Below are positions 6,661 through 12,782 of a stretch of 58,017 nt of DNA, one piece after another. Within the stretch, counting starts at the first letter, position 1. The number at the start of each line of letters is the position of its first letter. Under the pieces are notes generated by a model. It was not told the origin of the DNA. It was given only the letters and a program-made list of their open reading frames with translations, and made no database searches. The DNA lies in IMG/VR virus record IMGVR_UViG_3300028025_000563, positions 1-58,017 of that record; one strand, 5' to 3'. The DNA is from a virus. The translations under genes and the position numbers were made by a program.

Positions 6661-6816
6661 TTACTCATCCTCTCCATGTAATTGGCATGGCTTTAACTTT
6701 TCTTTTTGTTCTTCTGGCTTTGGCTTTCCGAAAATCAGATCAAAGTTTTCTCTGTACTTATCTGTGATCTCTTTGGTCTTGATCTCGTCTCCAGTTACAT
6801 CATTGCGTGTAGTCAT
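6661..6816 (-). CDS. Small hypothetical protein between helicase and primase (51 aa)
   Basis: The start codon overlaps the helicase stop (TAATG at 6814-6818) and its own stop is 2 bases before the primase start. The product is MTTRNDVTGDEIKTKEITDK... and is highly charged, ending CQLHGEDE. The coupling at both ends argues for a true gene. No family is recognised. Confidence 0.7.
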   Translation of the reverse strand: MTTRNDVTGDEIKTKEITDKYRENFDLIFGKPKPEEQKEKLKPCQLHGEDE

Positions 6817-8285
6817 TACTTCCTCCCTGTTTTCTTCAAGAACGCATATAGTTTTTTCTGTACAAACTTCTCTACTTCTTTGGTAGGTACTTTTACCTGA
6901 GAGTCATCCATCAGTCTAGGCCAGACTCCGAACTTCTCTCTGTATGTGTTAGCCGCCCTACCTTTAGACCATCCCTTATATCGAATGTAATACTGCATCA
7001 TTGACCAGAACTCTTGCTTACTCTCTCCAGACATAGCCGAACCCAGCTCCTGCAATTCACCCGCAACATCAATTACTTTGTTGGTGCGCTCTCTTGTGTA
7101 CCCGCAGTTGTAACAAGTATCACCACCAGACCACAGTACATGGCACGATGGACATTGCGATTCTTTCTTCTCGCGTTCAGACGGTTCCTTCTTTGCCTTC
7201 TCTTTCTCTTCGTCTAATTCATGCACGCCATCTGTGTATATCTCTTCCCACTCTTTACGAAAGCGCAGGTAGTTACCCGAATGATCTAACCATAGTGCAA
7301 ACTCTTTACCCTCATTGCCACGCATTACACGACCCATCTGCTGAATGTGTGATGACAGTGACTTACTGAATGGTCTTGCTGATATGCCTATCATTACATC
7401 AGGCACATCGAATCCCTTTGTGAGAATGTCAGTAGCTATCAGTCCTGTAATTTCTGTGTCAGGCTTAGCGAAGTCTTCAATGACCTGCTTCTTCCACTCG
7501 TCATCATCCTTGTAGCTGATGCAAATAAAGTTATGACCATGCTCTTGGAACTTCTTGGCTAGGTCTGCGCCATGATCTACACCAGACGCGAACACAATAG
7601 TCTTCTTAGGCTCACCGAATACTTCATGCGTCTTCTTAATCCACTCTGATACCACATCGCCTGTGATCTTCTTGCCTCTGGCTGTGGCTTCAGCATTCGA
7701 CCACTCGCCTGCAACTTTCTTTGCGCCAGTCATGTCAATCTCTTTGGCAATGAACACACGCAGTGGCACCAACACCCTGTCATCAACTAACTCTTTAGTG
7801 GTAACAGTGCTGACTACGTTCTCATACACGCGACCCAATCCTTTTGTGAATGGAGTAGCAGTGAGCCCGATCACACGCACATCTGGATTGTTCTTGATGA
7901 AGTCCATTGTTTGTGCGCGCGTCTGATGGCATTCATCTACGATCAGAAGGTTGAGTCCTGGAAACGAACCCCTGCGCTCTAGTGTTTGTGCCGAGCATAC
8001 CTGTATGTTTTCATACGGACGGTAACGCCAATGCCCTGCTTGCATGACACCATGATCTATTTTGTATCGCTCTAGCCTGCCAGATGTTTGATCACACAGG
8101 ACTACACGATCTAATAGCATGGCAGTCTTGTTACCTTTAGCTTTAGTTGCAGCCATCAAAGCAATAGCCATCTCAGTCTTACCTGCACCCGTAGGCGCGT
8201 ATAGGATTTGCACTCTCTTTCCAGAGAGAAAACCCTTACGCAATTCATCAAGAGTCTTCTCCTGATAAGGACGTAAATTCAGCAT
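6816..8285 (-). CDS. SF2 DEAD/DEAH-type helicase with zinc ribbon (489 aa)
   Basis: Superfamily 2 motifs appear in order: Walker A APTGAGKT (30-37), DECH box (117-120), TATP (142-145), and motif VI QMGRVMRG (316-323), the layout of the type III restriction / UvrB-like helicase class. After the helicase core there is a charged linker and a four-cysteine zinc ribbon (CPSC at 378-381, CYNC at 391-394), then a C-terminal region with a WSKGRAANTYREKFGVWP motif. It probably unwinds DNA for phage replication together with the downstream Toprim protein. Confidence 0.92.
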   Translation of the reverse strand: MLNLRPYQEKTLDELRKGFLSGKRVQILYAPTGAGKTEMAIALMAATKAKGNKTAMLLDRVVLCDQTSGRLERYKIDHGVMQAGHWRYRPYENIQVCSAQTLERRGSFPGLNLLIVDECHQTRAQTMDFIKNNPDVRVIGLTATPFTKGLGRVYENVVSTVTTKELVDDRVLVPLRVFIAKEIDMTGAKKVAGEWSNAEATARGKKITGDVVSEWIKKTHEVFGEPKKTIVFASGVDHGADLAKKFQEHGHNFICISYKDDDEWKKQVIEDFAKPDTEITGLIATDILTKGFDVPDVMIGISARPFSKSLSSHIQQMGRVMRGNEGKEFALWLDHSGNYLRFRKEWEEIYTDGVHELDEEKEKAKKEPSEREKKESQCPSCHVLWSGGDTCYNCGYTRERTNKVIDVAGELQELGSAMSGESKQEFWSMMQYYIRYKGWSKGRAANTYREKFGVWPRLMDDSQVKVPTKEVEKFVQKKLYAFLKKTGRK

Positions 8286-8328
8286 ATAGTCTCCACTGTT
8301 GTCTCACATGCCGGACAACCTCGGCGTT

Positions 8329-8580
8329 TTATTTCAACCGTCTAATCAAATCAGCTAGATCATCTGCTGCTTGCCCTTTCACTGGCTGATAACTATCCTT
8401 CCAACCCTTACCTATCTCTTCACATACTACCGCACATCGATCACGCTCCAGTGCCAACAGTGCTTGCACCTTGTTCAGTAATTCCTGTGGCGAGAACTCA
8501 TACATCACATGGCTGCCCCCTAAATGCGGGACGTCTACCATGTGATCATGTAGTGCGAGATAGATTTCCTCGCGTGTCAT
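8329..8580 (-). CDS. Small phage protein of the 'ERDRCA' type (83 aa)
   Basis: The product ends ALERDRCAVVCEEIGKGWKD... then DDLADLIRRLK. An E-R-x-x-C-A-x-x-[CA] helix followed some residues later by A-x-x-I-R is common in short phage proteins of unknown function, and related segments occur at 12269-12478 and 15981-16181. The start overlaps the ParB-like stop by ATGA. Confidence 0.7.
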   Translation of the reverse strand: MTREEIYLALHDHMVDVPHLGGSHVMYEFSPQELLNKVQALLALERDRCAVVCEEIGKGWKDSYQPVKGQAADDLADLIRRLK

Positions 8581-9395
8581 TTACCTTCCTCATACTGCTT
8601 TAACTTCTTTTGGAGGGTAGCATTCTGCTTCATCAACTGCGCCTTCTCAGACTGGTATGTATCACGCGACTGCTTCACCGCCTTCAACTCTATCTCCAGT
8701 ACCTTGATCTGGTTACGCAGATCAGCAATCAAAGACTGAGCCATATCACGTTCAGCCGCCTCTGGACTAGCCGATACCACCGCAAGCTTATCTGTCAGCG
8801 ATTGGTTCTCTGCCTTCAGTAACTCAACAGCGTCAAAAAGTTGCTCTTTTTCTTCATCTGTTTTTTCTGACAGATAGGCTGAATCATCTTCCTTTTGATT
8901 CTTCTTCTCTGCTACTTTTAAAGTGTGTGTTTTACCACCACGCTCAAACTTAACCTCGTCTTTTGTTATGCCCATCTCTAAACGGATATGGCTAACCAAT
9001 GTGTTACTTACTTTACAAGCTTTGGCTATCTCACGATCACTCCATTCAGTCCACTCAAAGTCTTGCAGCATGGTGATGACAGCCTTACGTTTGTCAGCAT
9101 TACTACGGCGCAGGCCATGATCATTGTTGGCACTGAGAGAATACAGGATTGCGTCACGTAATGTACCAGTGACTACATTAGCATCAATCCCTGGCGATCC
9201 TGCTGCTTTGTAAGCAAAGTAACGGTGGAAACCATCGGCTAAATAGTAATCTACGCCATCGTGGTAAACAGTAACCGGCGGGAATACAGCACCGTTGGTT
9301 ATATCTTCGCAGTAATCTAATACTGTTTGTTGGTTGATCTCGGCACGCGCTTGTGTACCGCAATCAATTCTAATTTTATCTAAACCTATGTTCAT
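8577..9395 (-). CDS. ParB-like nuclease/DNA-binding domain protein (272 aa)
   Basis: An N-terminal ParB/Srx-type domain is indicated by VTVYHDGVDYYLADGFHRYF (41-60), with the DGFHR box in the position of the ParB GxxR motif. A helix-turn-helix (WSDREIAKACKVSNTLVSHI, about 118-137) follows, then a long coiled coil (about 180-270). Such proteins bind DNA and some hydrolyse nucleotides. In this replication operon a role in initiation, regulation or modification is possible but not shown. The start overlaps the small upstream gene by ATGA. Confidence 0.85.
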   Translation of the reverse strand: MNIGLDKIRIDCGTQARAEINQQTVLDYCEDITNGAVFPPVTVYHDGVDYYLADGFHRYFAYKAAGSPGIDANVVTGTLRDAILYSLSANNDHGLRRSNADKRKAVITMLQDFEWTEWSDREIAKACKVSNTLVSHIRLEMGITKDEVKFERGGKTHTLKVAEKKNQKEDDSAYLSEKTDEEKEQLFDAVELLKAENQSLTDKLAVVSASPEAAERDMAQSLIADLRNQIKVLEIELKAVKQSRDTYQSEKAQLMKQNATLQKKLKQYEEGK

Positions 9396-9508
9396 AATTT
9401 ATCCTCAAAAAAAAACACTGCGGCAGCTATTAATCCTAACAACAATCCCATTCCTACTAACATCCCACTAAAGAATAGAATGACTGTGGCTAATTGATGT
9501 GCTTCCAT
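9392..9508 (-). CDS. Tiny single-pass membrane protein (38 aa)
   Basis: ATG at 9508-9506 is preceded by AGGAGGATGAA; the stop overlaps the ParB-like start (ATGA at 9392-9395). The product is MEAHQLATVILFFSGMLVGM then GLLLGLIAAAVFFFEDKL, essentially one transmembrane helix with short ends. It overlaps the upstream membrane gene by 19 bases in another frame. A run of nine T encodes the FFF. Function unknown. Confidence 0.65.
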   Translation of the reverse strand: MEAHQLATVILFFSGMLVGMGLLLGLIAAAVFFFEDKL

Positions 9509-9696
9509 TTCATCCTCCTACAAAATTCTTTCTGGCTCTGTGTCGCGTCAGGATTAAACTCGTGGGTTGTGCAGTCTAACCTATACCCACGCTGATGCTT
9601 CATAACGTACACAAAGACTGCTGTACATACACACGCCAACAACACGCAGACAACGTAAATTAGAAAATCAAAAAGGTTCTCGTTTTTCATTTTCAT
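9490..9696 (-). CDS. Small membrane protein (68 aa)
   Basis: One hydrophobic segment, FLIYVVCVLLACVCTAVFVY (about residues 11-30), is followed by a positively charged HQRGYR and a soluble tail with FNPDATQSQKEFCRR. This suggests an N-terminal anchor with a cytoplasmic or periplasmic tail. A second in-frame ATG two codons later is an alternative start. Its 3' end encodes the ribosome-binding site of the next small gene. No family is recognised. Confidence 0.65.
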   Translation of the reverse strand: MKMKNENLFDFLIYVVCVLLACVCTAVFVYVMKHQRGYRLDCTTHEFNPDATQSQKEFCRRMKWKHIN

Positions 9697-9859
9697 TTAT
9701 TGCATGGATGCTGCTGTTACCTACCAAAAACTTCTCATGTCCTGCTGTCTCCAACCGTCTGGTTAGATTCTCCAGTAACGTGCCCAGTTCTAACTTCTCG
9801 CCTTTAGGTATCGCTACGGTGGCACTAAACATTATTGTGTATTCATCAAAGTTGCTCAT
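9668..9859 (-). CDS. Small hypothetical protein (63 aa)
   Basis: The product MSNFDEYTIMFSATVAIPKG... is a small alpha/beta protein overlapping the upstream sigma gene by 14 bases and the downstream membrane gene by 29 bases. No family is recognised. The dense overlaps argue for translational coupling in the operon. Confidence 0.62.
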   Translation of the reverse strand: MSNFDEYTIMFSATVAIPKGEKLELGTLLENLTRRLETAGHEKFLVGNSSIHAINENEKREPF

Positions 9860-10565
9860 TATGTTTTACCTTTCTCCATTCAATAAGTTGATGACCTGAT
9901 ACTTTATTTTCAGTAATAGTGGCAGCTACATGTATATTTTTTGATCCTTGTAGCCAACTCTTTCCTGTCCATTTACTAAATGCTTGAAACCCATTTGATC
10001 TGCGTACATATATTCCTGCAATCATTGGGTGATACTTACTGCCATTTATCCATCCGTTCTGAGTAGTTTTAACATGCACCATCTCATCTGGATCTTCCCT
10101 ATCCCATCGCCTTACCCATTCCCGCTCCCATTCTCTTGGTGGTGGTTTAGGCTTTGGATCTAAATCAACTGGCTTATCCCAACAGGTATTCGTTTTAAAT
10201 GCCGTCCTCTCATACTCTTTTAACTCTTTCTCCGACTTAACCGTATCGCAATTAGGGTGCGCCTGCCACAGTCTTTGACTGCGTACTGGACTCCTCATCT
10301 TGCGTAATGCCTTGGCTTCTATCTGTCTTACCCGCTCCCTAGTTACACCAAGAATCTCCCCTATTTGTTCAAAGGTGTAGTCTCTATCCCTGTCTAATCC
10401 AAAATGCAATCTCAGTACTTTTGCTTCTCTGGGGGTGAGAGAATCTAGGCAATCATTCATTACCCTAGCCAAGTCCTTCTGCATTACTTCCTCTATAGGA
10501 TCAGGAAGAACGTAGTCCCAAGACAGCAGCTCTATAATGGTATCGATTTCAGGTTCGTAGTTCAT
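9846..10565 (-). CDS. Sigma-region-4 protein with C-terminal extension (239 aa)
   Basis: Residues about 40-93, DSLTPREAKVLRLHFGLDRD... through GVTRERVRQIEAKALRKMRS, match region 4 of primary sigma factors (RpoD type), including the HTH that reads the -35 element. Regions 1-3 are absent. Residues about 94-239 form a separate Trp-rich extension (WINGSKYHP, FSKWTGKSW) of unknown fold. It is the first gene of the replication operon and probably redirects host RNA polymerase. The start is uncertain: ATG 10565 is only about 8 bases from the -10, while Met28 (10484) has a good AGAGGA site. Confidence 0.85.
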   Translation of the reverse strand: MNYEPEIDTIIELLSWDYVLPDPIEEVMQKDLARVMNDCLDSLTPREAKVLRLHFGLDRDRDYTFEQIGEILGVTRERVRQIEAKALRKMRSPVRSQRLWQAHPNCDTVKSEKELKEYERTAFKTNTCWDKPVDLDPKPKPPPREWEREWVRRWDREDPDEMVHVKTTQNGWINGSKYHPMIAGIYVRRSNGFQAFSKWTGKSWLQGSKNIHVAATITENKVSGHQLIEWRKVKHNEQL

Positions 10566-10572
10566 AGCCTCA

Positions 10573-10602
10573 ATGGTATTCCTACATGTAGTGTCATGTC
10601 AA
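10573..10602 (-). promoter_or_regulatory. Promoter of the sigma/replication operon with palindrome
   Basis: On the - strand: -35 TTGACA (10602-10597), an 18-base spacer, and TACCAT (10578-10573) as -10. The spacer holds the palindrome CTACATGTAG (10582-10591). Upstream, a GCAATAG box lies 31 bases before TTGACA, exactly as at the 12219 promoter. Transcription would start close to the ATG at 10565. Confidence 0.65.
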
Positions 10603-10945
10603 CTGTTATATTCATACCAGAACAATCTATTGCAATCAACAATAAAAAAAAGCATAGGTCTCCCAAGGGTGATAGCCCAGCCTTTAACCCTACCGCAGGT
10701 TACGACTAGAGATATCTACCAACCCATTTGGCCTAAGATTCCTGACCAAACTAGTTTCCCCATAAGGCAGCGATTTATCGTCACAGAGTTTGTCTCACCA
10801 CTTGCCTCTGAGCTTGTGTAGTACCTCGCTGACAGTCTACGCGGCGTGCTTCGGGGTGTACGAAAGCCGGTGTTATATGTTGGTAGCAGCCCATTCAAGC
10901 CCACTTCTATCGCGACCAGTGCGGTCATTGCAGCGGAAAGTAAAA

Positions 10946-11037
10946 AGCCCTAAAGGCTAGACTCTCAGCGCGGCGGCACTCCCACAAGGGGTTAAAGAAT
11001 CTAGGCTCTAGGGCTCAGAAATTGTCAAGGCCGCCGC
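10946..11037 (-). ncRNA. Potential H-type pseudoknot
   Basis: Helix A pairs 10946-10961 with 11000-11015 (14 of 16 positions on the + strand; one mismatch becomes G-U on the - strand, so the - strand RNA pairs better). Helix B pairs GCGGCGGC (10970-10977) with GCCGCCGC (11030-11037), 8 of 8. The 5' arm of helix B lies inside the loop of helix A, so the helices interleave. No RNA family is recognised; strand is inferred from the wobble. Confidence 0.4.
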
Positions 11038-11088
11038 AATGACAGGGGAATTGTAAAGCAGAATATCTGGCGGATGCAAGTATTTCTA

Positions 11089-11144
11089 CCGCCCGTTTTA
11101 CCGCCCGTGAAAAACCGTGAAAGACCGTGAGAAACCGTGAAAAG
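11089..11144. repeat. Iteron-like phased 10-bp tandem repeats
   Basis: Four units CCGTGAAAAA, CCGTGAAAGA, CCGTGAGAAA and CCGTGAAAAG run head to tail at 11105, 11115, 11125 and 11135. Two CCGCCCGT units (11089 and 11101) precede them. The 10-base period places each copy on the same face of the helix, as for initiator-binding iterons. Position beside the replication operon fits an origin, but no initiator is identified. Confidence 0.65.
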
Positions 11145-11181
11145 AAATGTTATCAAAGTATCACTCCAATTTCGGAGGGAT

Positions 11182-11210
11182 AAAAAAAAGGGAGACCTTT
11201 GCGGCCTCCC
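11182..11210 (-). terminator. Intrinsic terminator for the HNH/VRR-NUC transcript
   Basis: GGGAGACC (11190-11197) and GGCCTCCC (11203-11210) form an 8-position stem with one mismatch and a 5-base loop. An A8 run at 11182-11189 becomes U8 after the hairpin on the - strand. It ends leftward transcription from 12174 before the sigma promoter. Confidence 0.8.
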
Positions 11211-11213
11211 GAA

Positions 11214-11384
11214 GATTCATGGGGAAAGTTCATGAATCGTTGCAGTATTGGTTCCGGTTACGATTATCCGGAGCGTATGTCGATGCTACATTGGCCTACG
11301 CCGACTTATTTAGGTACTCGCTGCGTCTGCGGGTTGCATCCATCTCAACCTTGACTAGTATCGGGATGATTATTCACAGCATCC
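11214..11384 (-). ncRNA. Hairpin array upstream of terminator (possible RNA or 3' UTR)
   Basis: Four perfect short stems occur in series: GATTCATG/CATGAATC (11214-11221/11231-11238), TCCGG/CCGGA (11253-11257/11268-11272), GGTTG/CAACC (11332-11336/11346-11350) and GGATG/CATCC (11364-11368/11380-11384). They lie between the HNH stop and the terminator, so on the - strand they would form a folded 3' UTR or processed RNA. No coding frame with a ribosome-binding site is seen here. Confidence 0.4.
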
Positions 11385-11388
11385 GCTC

Positions 11389-11403
11389 TTCCCAACAGGA
11401 ACA
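11389..11403. repeat. Direct repeat flanking HNH gene, left copy
   Basis: TTCCCAACAGGAACA is identical to 11867-11881 on the other side of the HNH gene. Weaker similarity extends on both sides (ATC...CGC before, AATAT after), suggesting an older repeat of about 30 bases. Confidence 0.75.
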
Positions 11404-11406
11404 ATA

Positions 11407-11853
11407 TTAACAAATAACTGGCGGTCTTCCAACAGATATTCTAAATTTGTTTATTGCATTTATCGCTTCTTCTTCAGATGCATGCATTCCTAAATAAATG
11501 TTTTTATAGTTAACGGTAACTTCTGCTTTCCATTTATTATAAATCTTGTATACCCCCGGACATTTCTTGCCAACGCTAGACCGCTGTCTATTCTTTACAT
11601 TCTCTGACGAAGAAATAATTCGTAAATTTTGTTTCCTGTTATCTAATCCATTTCCGTTTATGTGATCAACAACCAATTTAGAATCAGAAACATTTAATAT
11701 AAGTCTATGCATGCGTGTATTTTTTCCAGTCTTTGCATACAAAGCGCCCTTTGATTTAACTGAATACCATGAATATTTAGACAACATTTCATAGACATCC
11801 TCATCAACAATAACAACTTCTCCATGCTTCAAAATAATTTTTTTGGTTTCCAT
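11407..11853 (-). CDS. HNH endonuclease with AP2-like DNA-binding domain (148 aa)
   Basis: The centre reads MHRLILN...VVDHINGNGLDNRKQNLRI, the HNH_3-type nuclease core with DH-x-x-x-N and NLR. The C-terminal GVYKIYNKWKAEVTV...YLGMHASEEEAINAINKF is the AP2-like domain that usually accompanies it. This is the usual form of free-standing homing endonucleases in phages. The gene is more AT-rich than its neighbours and lies exactly between 15-base direct repeats, both signs of insertion as a mobile cassette. It has an AGGAG-poor leader (CGGAGATACAAC). Confidence 0.92.
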   Translation of the reverse strand: METKKIILKHGEVVIVDEDVYEMLSKYSWYSVKSKGALYAKTGKNTRMHRLILNVSDSKLVVDHINGNGLDNRKQNLRIISSSENVKNRQRSSVGKKCPGVYKIYNKWKAEVTVNYKNIYLGMHASEEEAINAINKFRISVGRPPVIC

Positions 11854-11866
11854 GTTGTATCTCCGT

Positions 11867-11881
11867 TTCCCAACAGGAACA
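11867..11881. repeat. Direct repeat flanking HNH gene, right copy
   Basis: Second copy of TTCCCAACAGGAACA, between the VRR-NUC stop (11887) and the HNH start (11853). See the left copy at 11389-11403. Confidence 0.75.
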
Positions 11882-11886
11882 GAATA

Positions 11887-12174
11887 TCACAGCTCTCTTA
11901 AAACCTGCAAGGCAGATTCAACACTGTTCACAATCACGCACGTACCGCCAGTCCACTCACGATGAAACTTCTCCTCGGCAGGCGTTAGCTTTTGTTTGCT
12001 CGGAACTTTCTCACCGTCCTTTACTTCCATCAGCACTGTGTGTTTGTTGTACCCTACAAGCAGATCAGGGATGCCATCGCCTTGCGTAATGATCCGAACT
12101 GTCGCTCCGAGAGCGCGTAATGCAAGCACGATCTCTCCTTGATTGTCATCGACCCGCCTTGCAAACTTACTCAT
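11887..12174 (-). CDS. VRR-NUC domain nuclease (95 aa)
   Basis: The protein has the layout of the stand-alone phage VRR-NUC fold of the PD-(D/E)XK superfamily: DNQGEIVLALRALGATVRI, then GDGIPDLLVG with the catalytic D, LMEVKDGEK with the E-x-K pair, and LTPAEEKFHREW. These act on branched or junction DNA. It is the first gene of the leftward operon and shares a divergent promoter region with the recombination operon at 12254, consistent with a role in replication/recombination intermediates. Start AGGAG-aaag-ATG. Confidence 0.9.
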   Translation of the reverse strand: MSKFARRVDDNQGEIVLALRALGATVRIITQGDGIPDLLVGYNKHTVLMEVKDGEKVPSKQKLTPAEEKFHREWTGGTCVIVNSVESALQVLREL

Positions 12175-12187
12175 TCTTTCTCCTAAT

Positions 12188-12247
12188 GCAACAGTTGGTT
12201 CCTGTGCGAATATAATAGTTGACGTATACTACATGTAGATATATCAT
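12188..12247 (+). promoter_or_regulatory. Promoter of the recombination operon with palindromic operator
   Basis: TTGACG (12219-12224), a 17-base spacer, TATCAT (12242-12247). The perfect 10-base palindrome CTACATGTAG sits in the spacer at 12229-12238. The upstream box GCAACAG..GTTC.TGT..GAATATAA.AG (12188-12218) is shared with the sigma promoter at the same 31-base distance. Predicted start near 12254 gives a leader of about 15 bases. Confidence 0.75.
12212..12239 (-). promoter_or_regulatory. Divergent promoter candidate for VRR-NUC
   Basis: On the - strand TCTACA (12239-12234) and TATTAT (12217-12212) are separated by 16 bases. The -35 overlaps the CTACATGTAG palindrome, so one regulator could control both directions. 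Confidence 0.4.
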
Positions 12248-12268
12248 ACATGGATGGAGGAACATTAT

Positions 12269-12478
12269 ATGACTAGAGATGATGTTATTAGGATGGCGAA
12301 AGAAGCGGGTGTCCATGACTCATGGGATTTAAATTGGTGGGATCCGTACTATGAACGATTTGCAAAACTAGTCGCAGCAGCAGAGCGTGAAGCGTGTGCG
12401 AAGGTGTGTGATGGTTGGCCTGATTACAATGTTCAGGGATTAGCTGAAGCTATTAGAGCAAGGGGGAATCATGGCTGA
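12269..12478 (+). CDS. Small phage protein of the 'EREACAKVC' type (69 aa)
   Basis: ATG 12269 is chosen because GGAGG lies 8 bases upstream (12256-12260). The earlier in-frame ATG 12254 would be leaderless. The product has an AAAEREACAKVCDGW helix followed by LAEAIRARG, a recurrent motif pair in short phage proteins of unknown function. A tryptophan-rich WDLNWWDPYY segment precedes it. It is the first gene of the rightward recombination operon. Confidence 0.75.
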   Translation: MTRDDVIRMAKEAGVHDSWDLNWWDPYYERFAKLVAAAEREACAKVCDGWPDYNVQGLAEAIRARGNHG

Positions 12479-12782
12479 CCAAGTACTAGACCCAGAACGC
12501 GCAATGTTTCGTGATGCAGAGAAGAAGAAGCTAATTGCCACACGCACATCCGAAGTTGTAAGAGAAACCTTTATTAAAGAATATAAGAAAGATTTTAAGA
12601 AAGAGCCAGACCTAACTGACCCGATGATCAATATGTTCTTTAACTGTTGGCTCGCAGCACAGGGTGATCGTAAGTGGTTGACACCTGAAGAAATGGAAGA
12701 TGCAAAGAAGAAACAAATACTAAACCAGAAACGTAGGCAAACAATGATGGCAAATGGAATTAAACGAAGGGGGACTAAATGA
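12471..12782 (+). CDS. Hypothetical protein (103 aa)
   Basis: The product MADQVLDPERAMFRDAEKKK... is Lys-rich and helical, with NMFFNCWLAAQGDRKWLTPE in the middle and a basic C-terminus (QKRRQTMMANGIKRRGTK) that could contact nucleic acid. It overlaps the upstream gene by 8 bases and the downstream start by ATGA. No family is recognised. Confidence 0.68.
   Translation: MADQVLDPERAMFRDAEKKKLIATRTSEVVRETFIKEYKKDFKKEPDLTDPMINMFFNCWLAAQGDRKWLTPEEMEDAKKKQILNQKRRQTMMANGIKRRGTK

Larger units (their letters stand above)
2943..7466. repeat. Dispersed short repeat GAGTCAGGCTT
   Basis: GTCAGGCTT occurs near 2951, 3082, 5260, 5855, 6461 and 7458, a local cluster. The copies at 2943-2960 and 6453-6470 share the 18 bases TTGATTGAGTCAGGCTTA exactly; the first is in a promoter spacer and the second lies in the primase gene on the opposite strand. 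The copy at 5258-5270 abuts an RBS cassette directly. Confidence 0.6.
10603..11406. other. Large gene-free structured region (origin/ncRNA candidate)
   Basis: No convincing gene is visible; short frames here lack ribosome-binding sites and known motifs. Content: upstream promoter box (10603-10634); an A8 run (10644-10651) next to AGGTCTCCC; a potential pseudoknot (10946-11037); iteron-like repeats (11105-11144); an intrinsic terminator (11182-11210); and hairpins at 11214-11238, 11253-11272, 11332-11350 and 11364-11384. The region is flanked by replication genes on one side and nuclease genes on the other. Confidence 0.6.

Noticed and set aside
8577-9395. Plasmid partition system based on the ParB-like protein
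   Set aside because: No ParA-type ATPase next to it and no clear parS array; ParB-like proteins are common in phages without partition.
10716-10928. A 70-codon - strand open frame in the gene-free region
   Set aside because: No Shine-Dalgarno before its ATG, no known motif, and the sequence is better explained by RNA or DNA structure.
10640-11390. Possible tRNA, tmRNA or group I intron
   Set aside because: No cloverleaf with CCA end, no T-loop motif in place, no tmRNA tag frame, and both genes flanking the HNH gene are complete, so there is no interrupted exon.
11147-11410. An 87-codon + strand open frame across the hairpin array and terminator
   Set aside because: No ribosome-binding site, no recognisable motif, and it runs through the terminator stem and the HNH-flanking repeat; most likely a chance frame.
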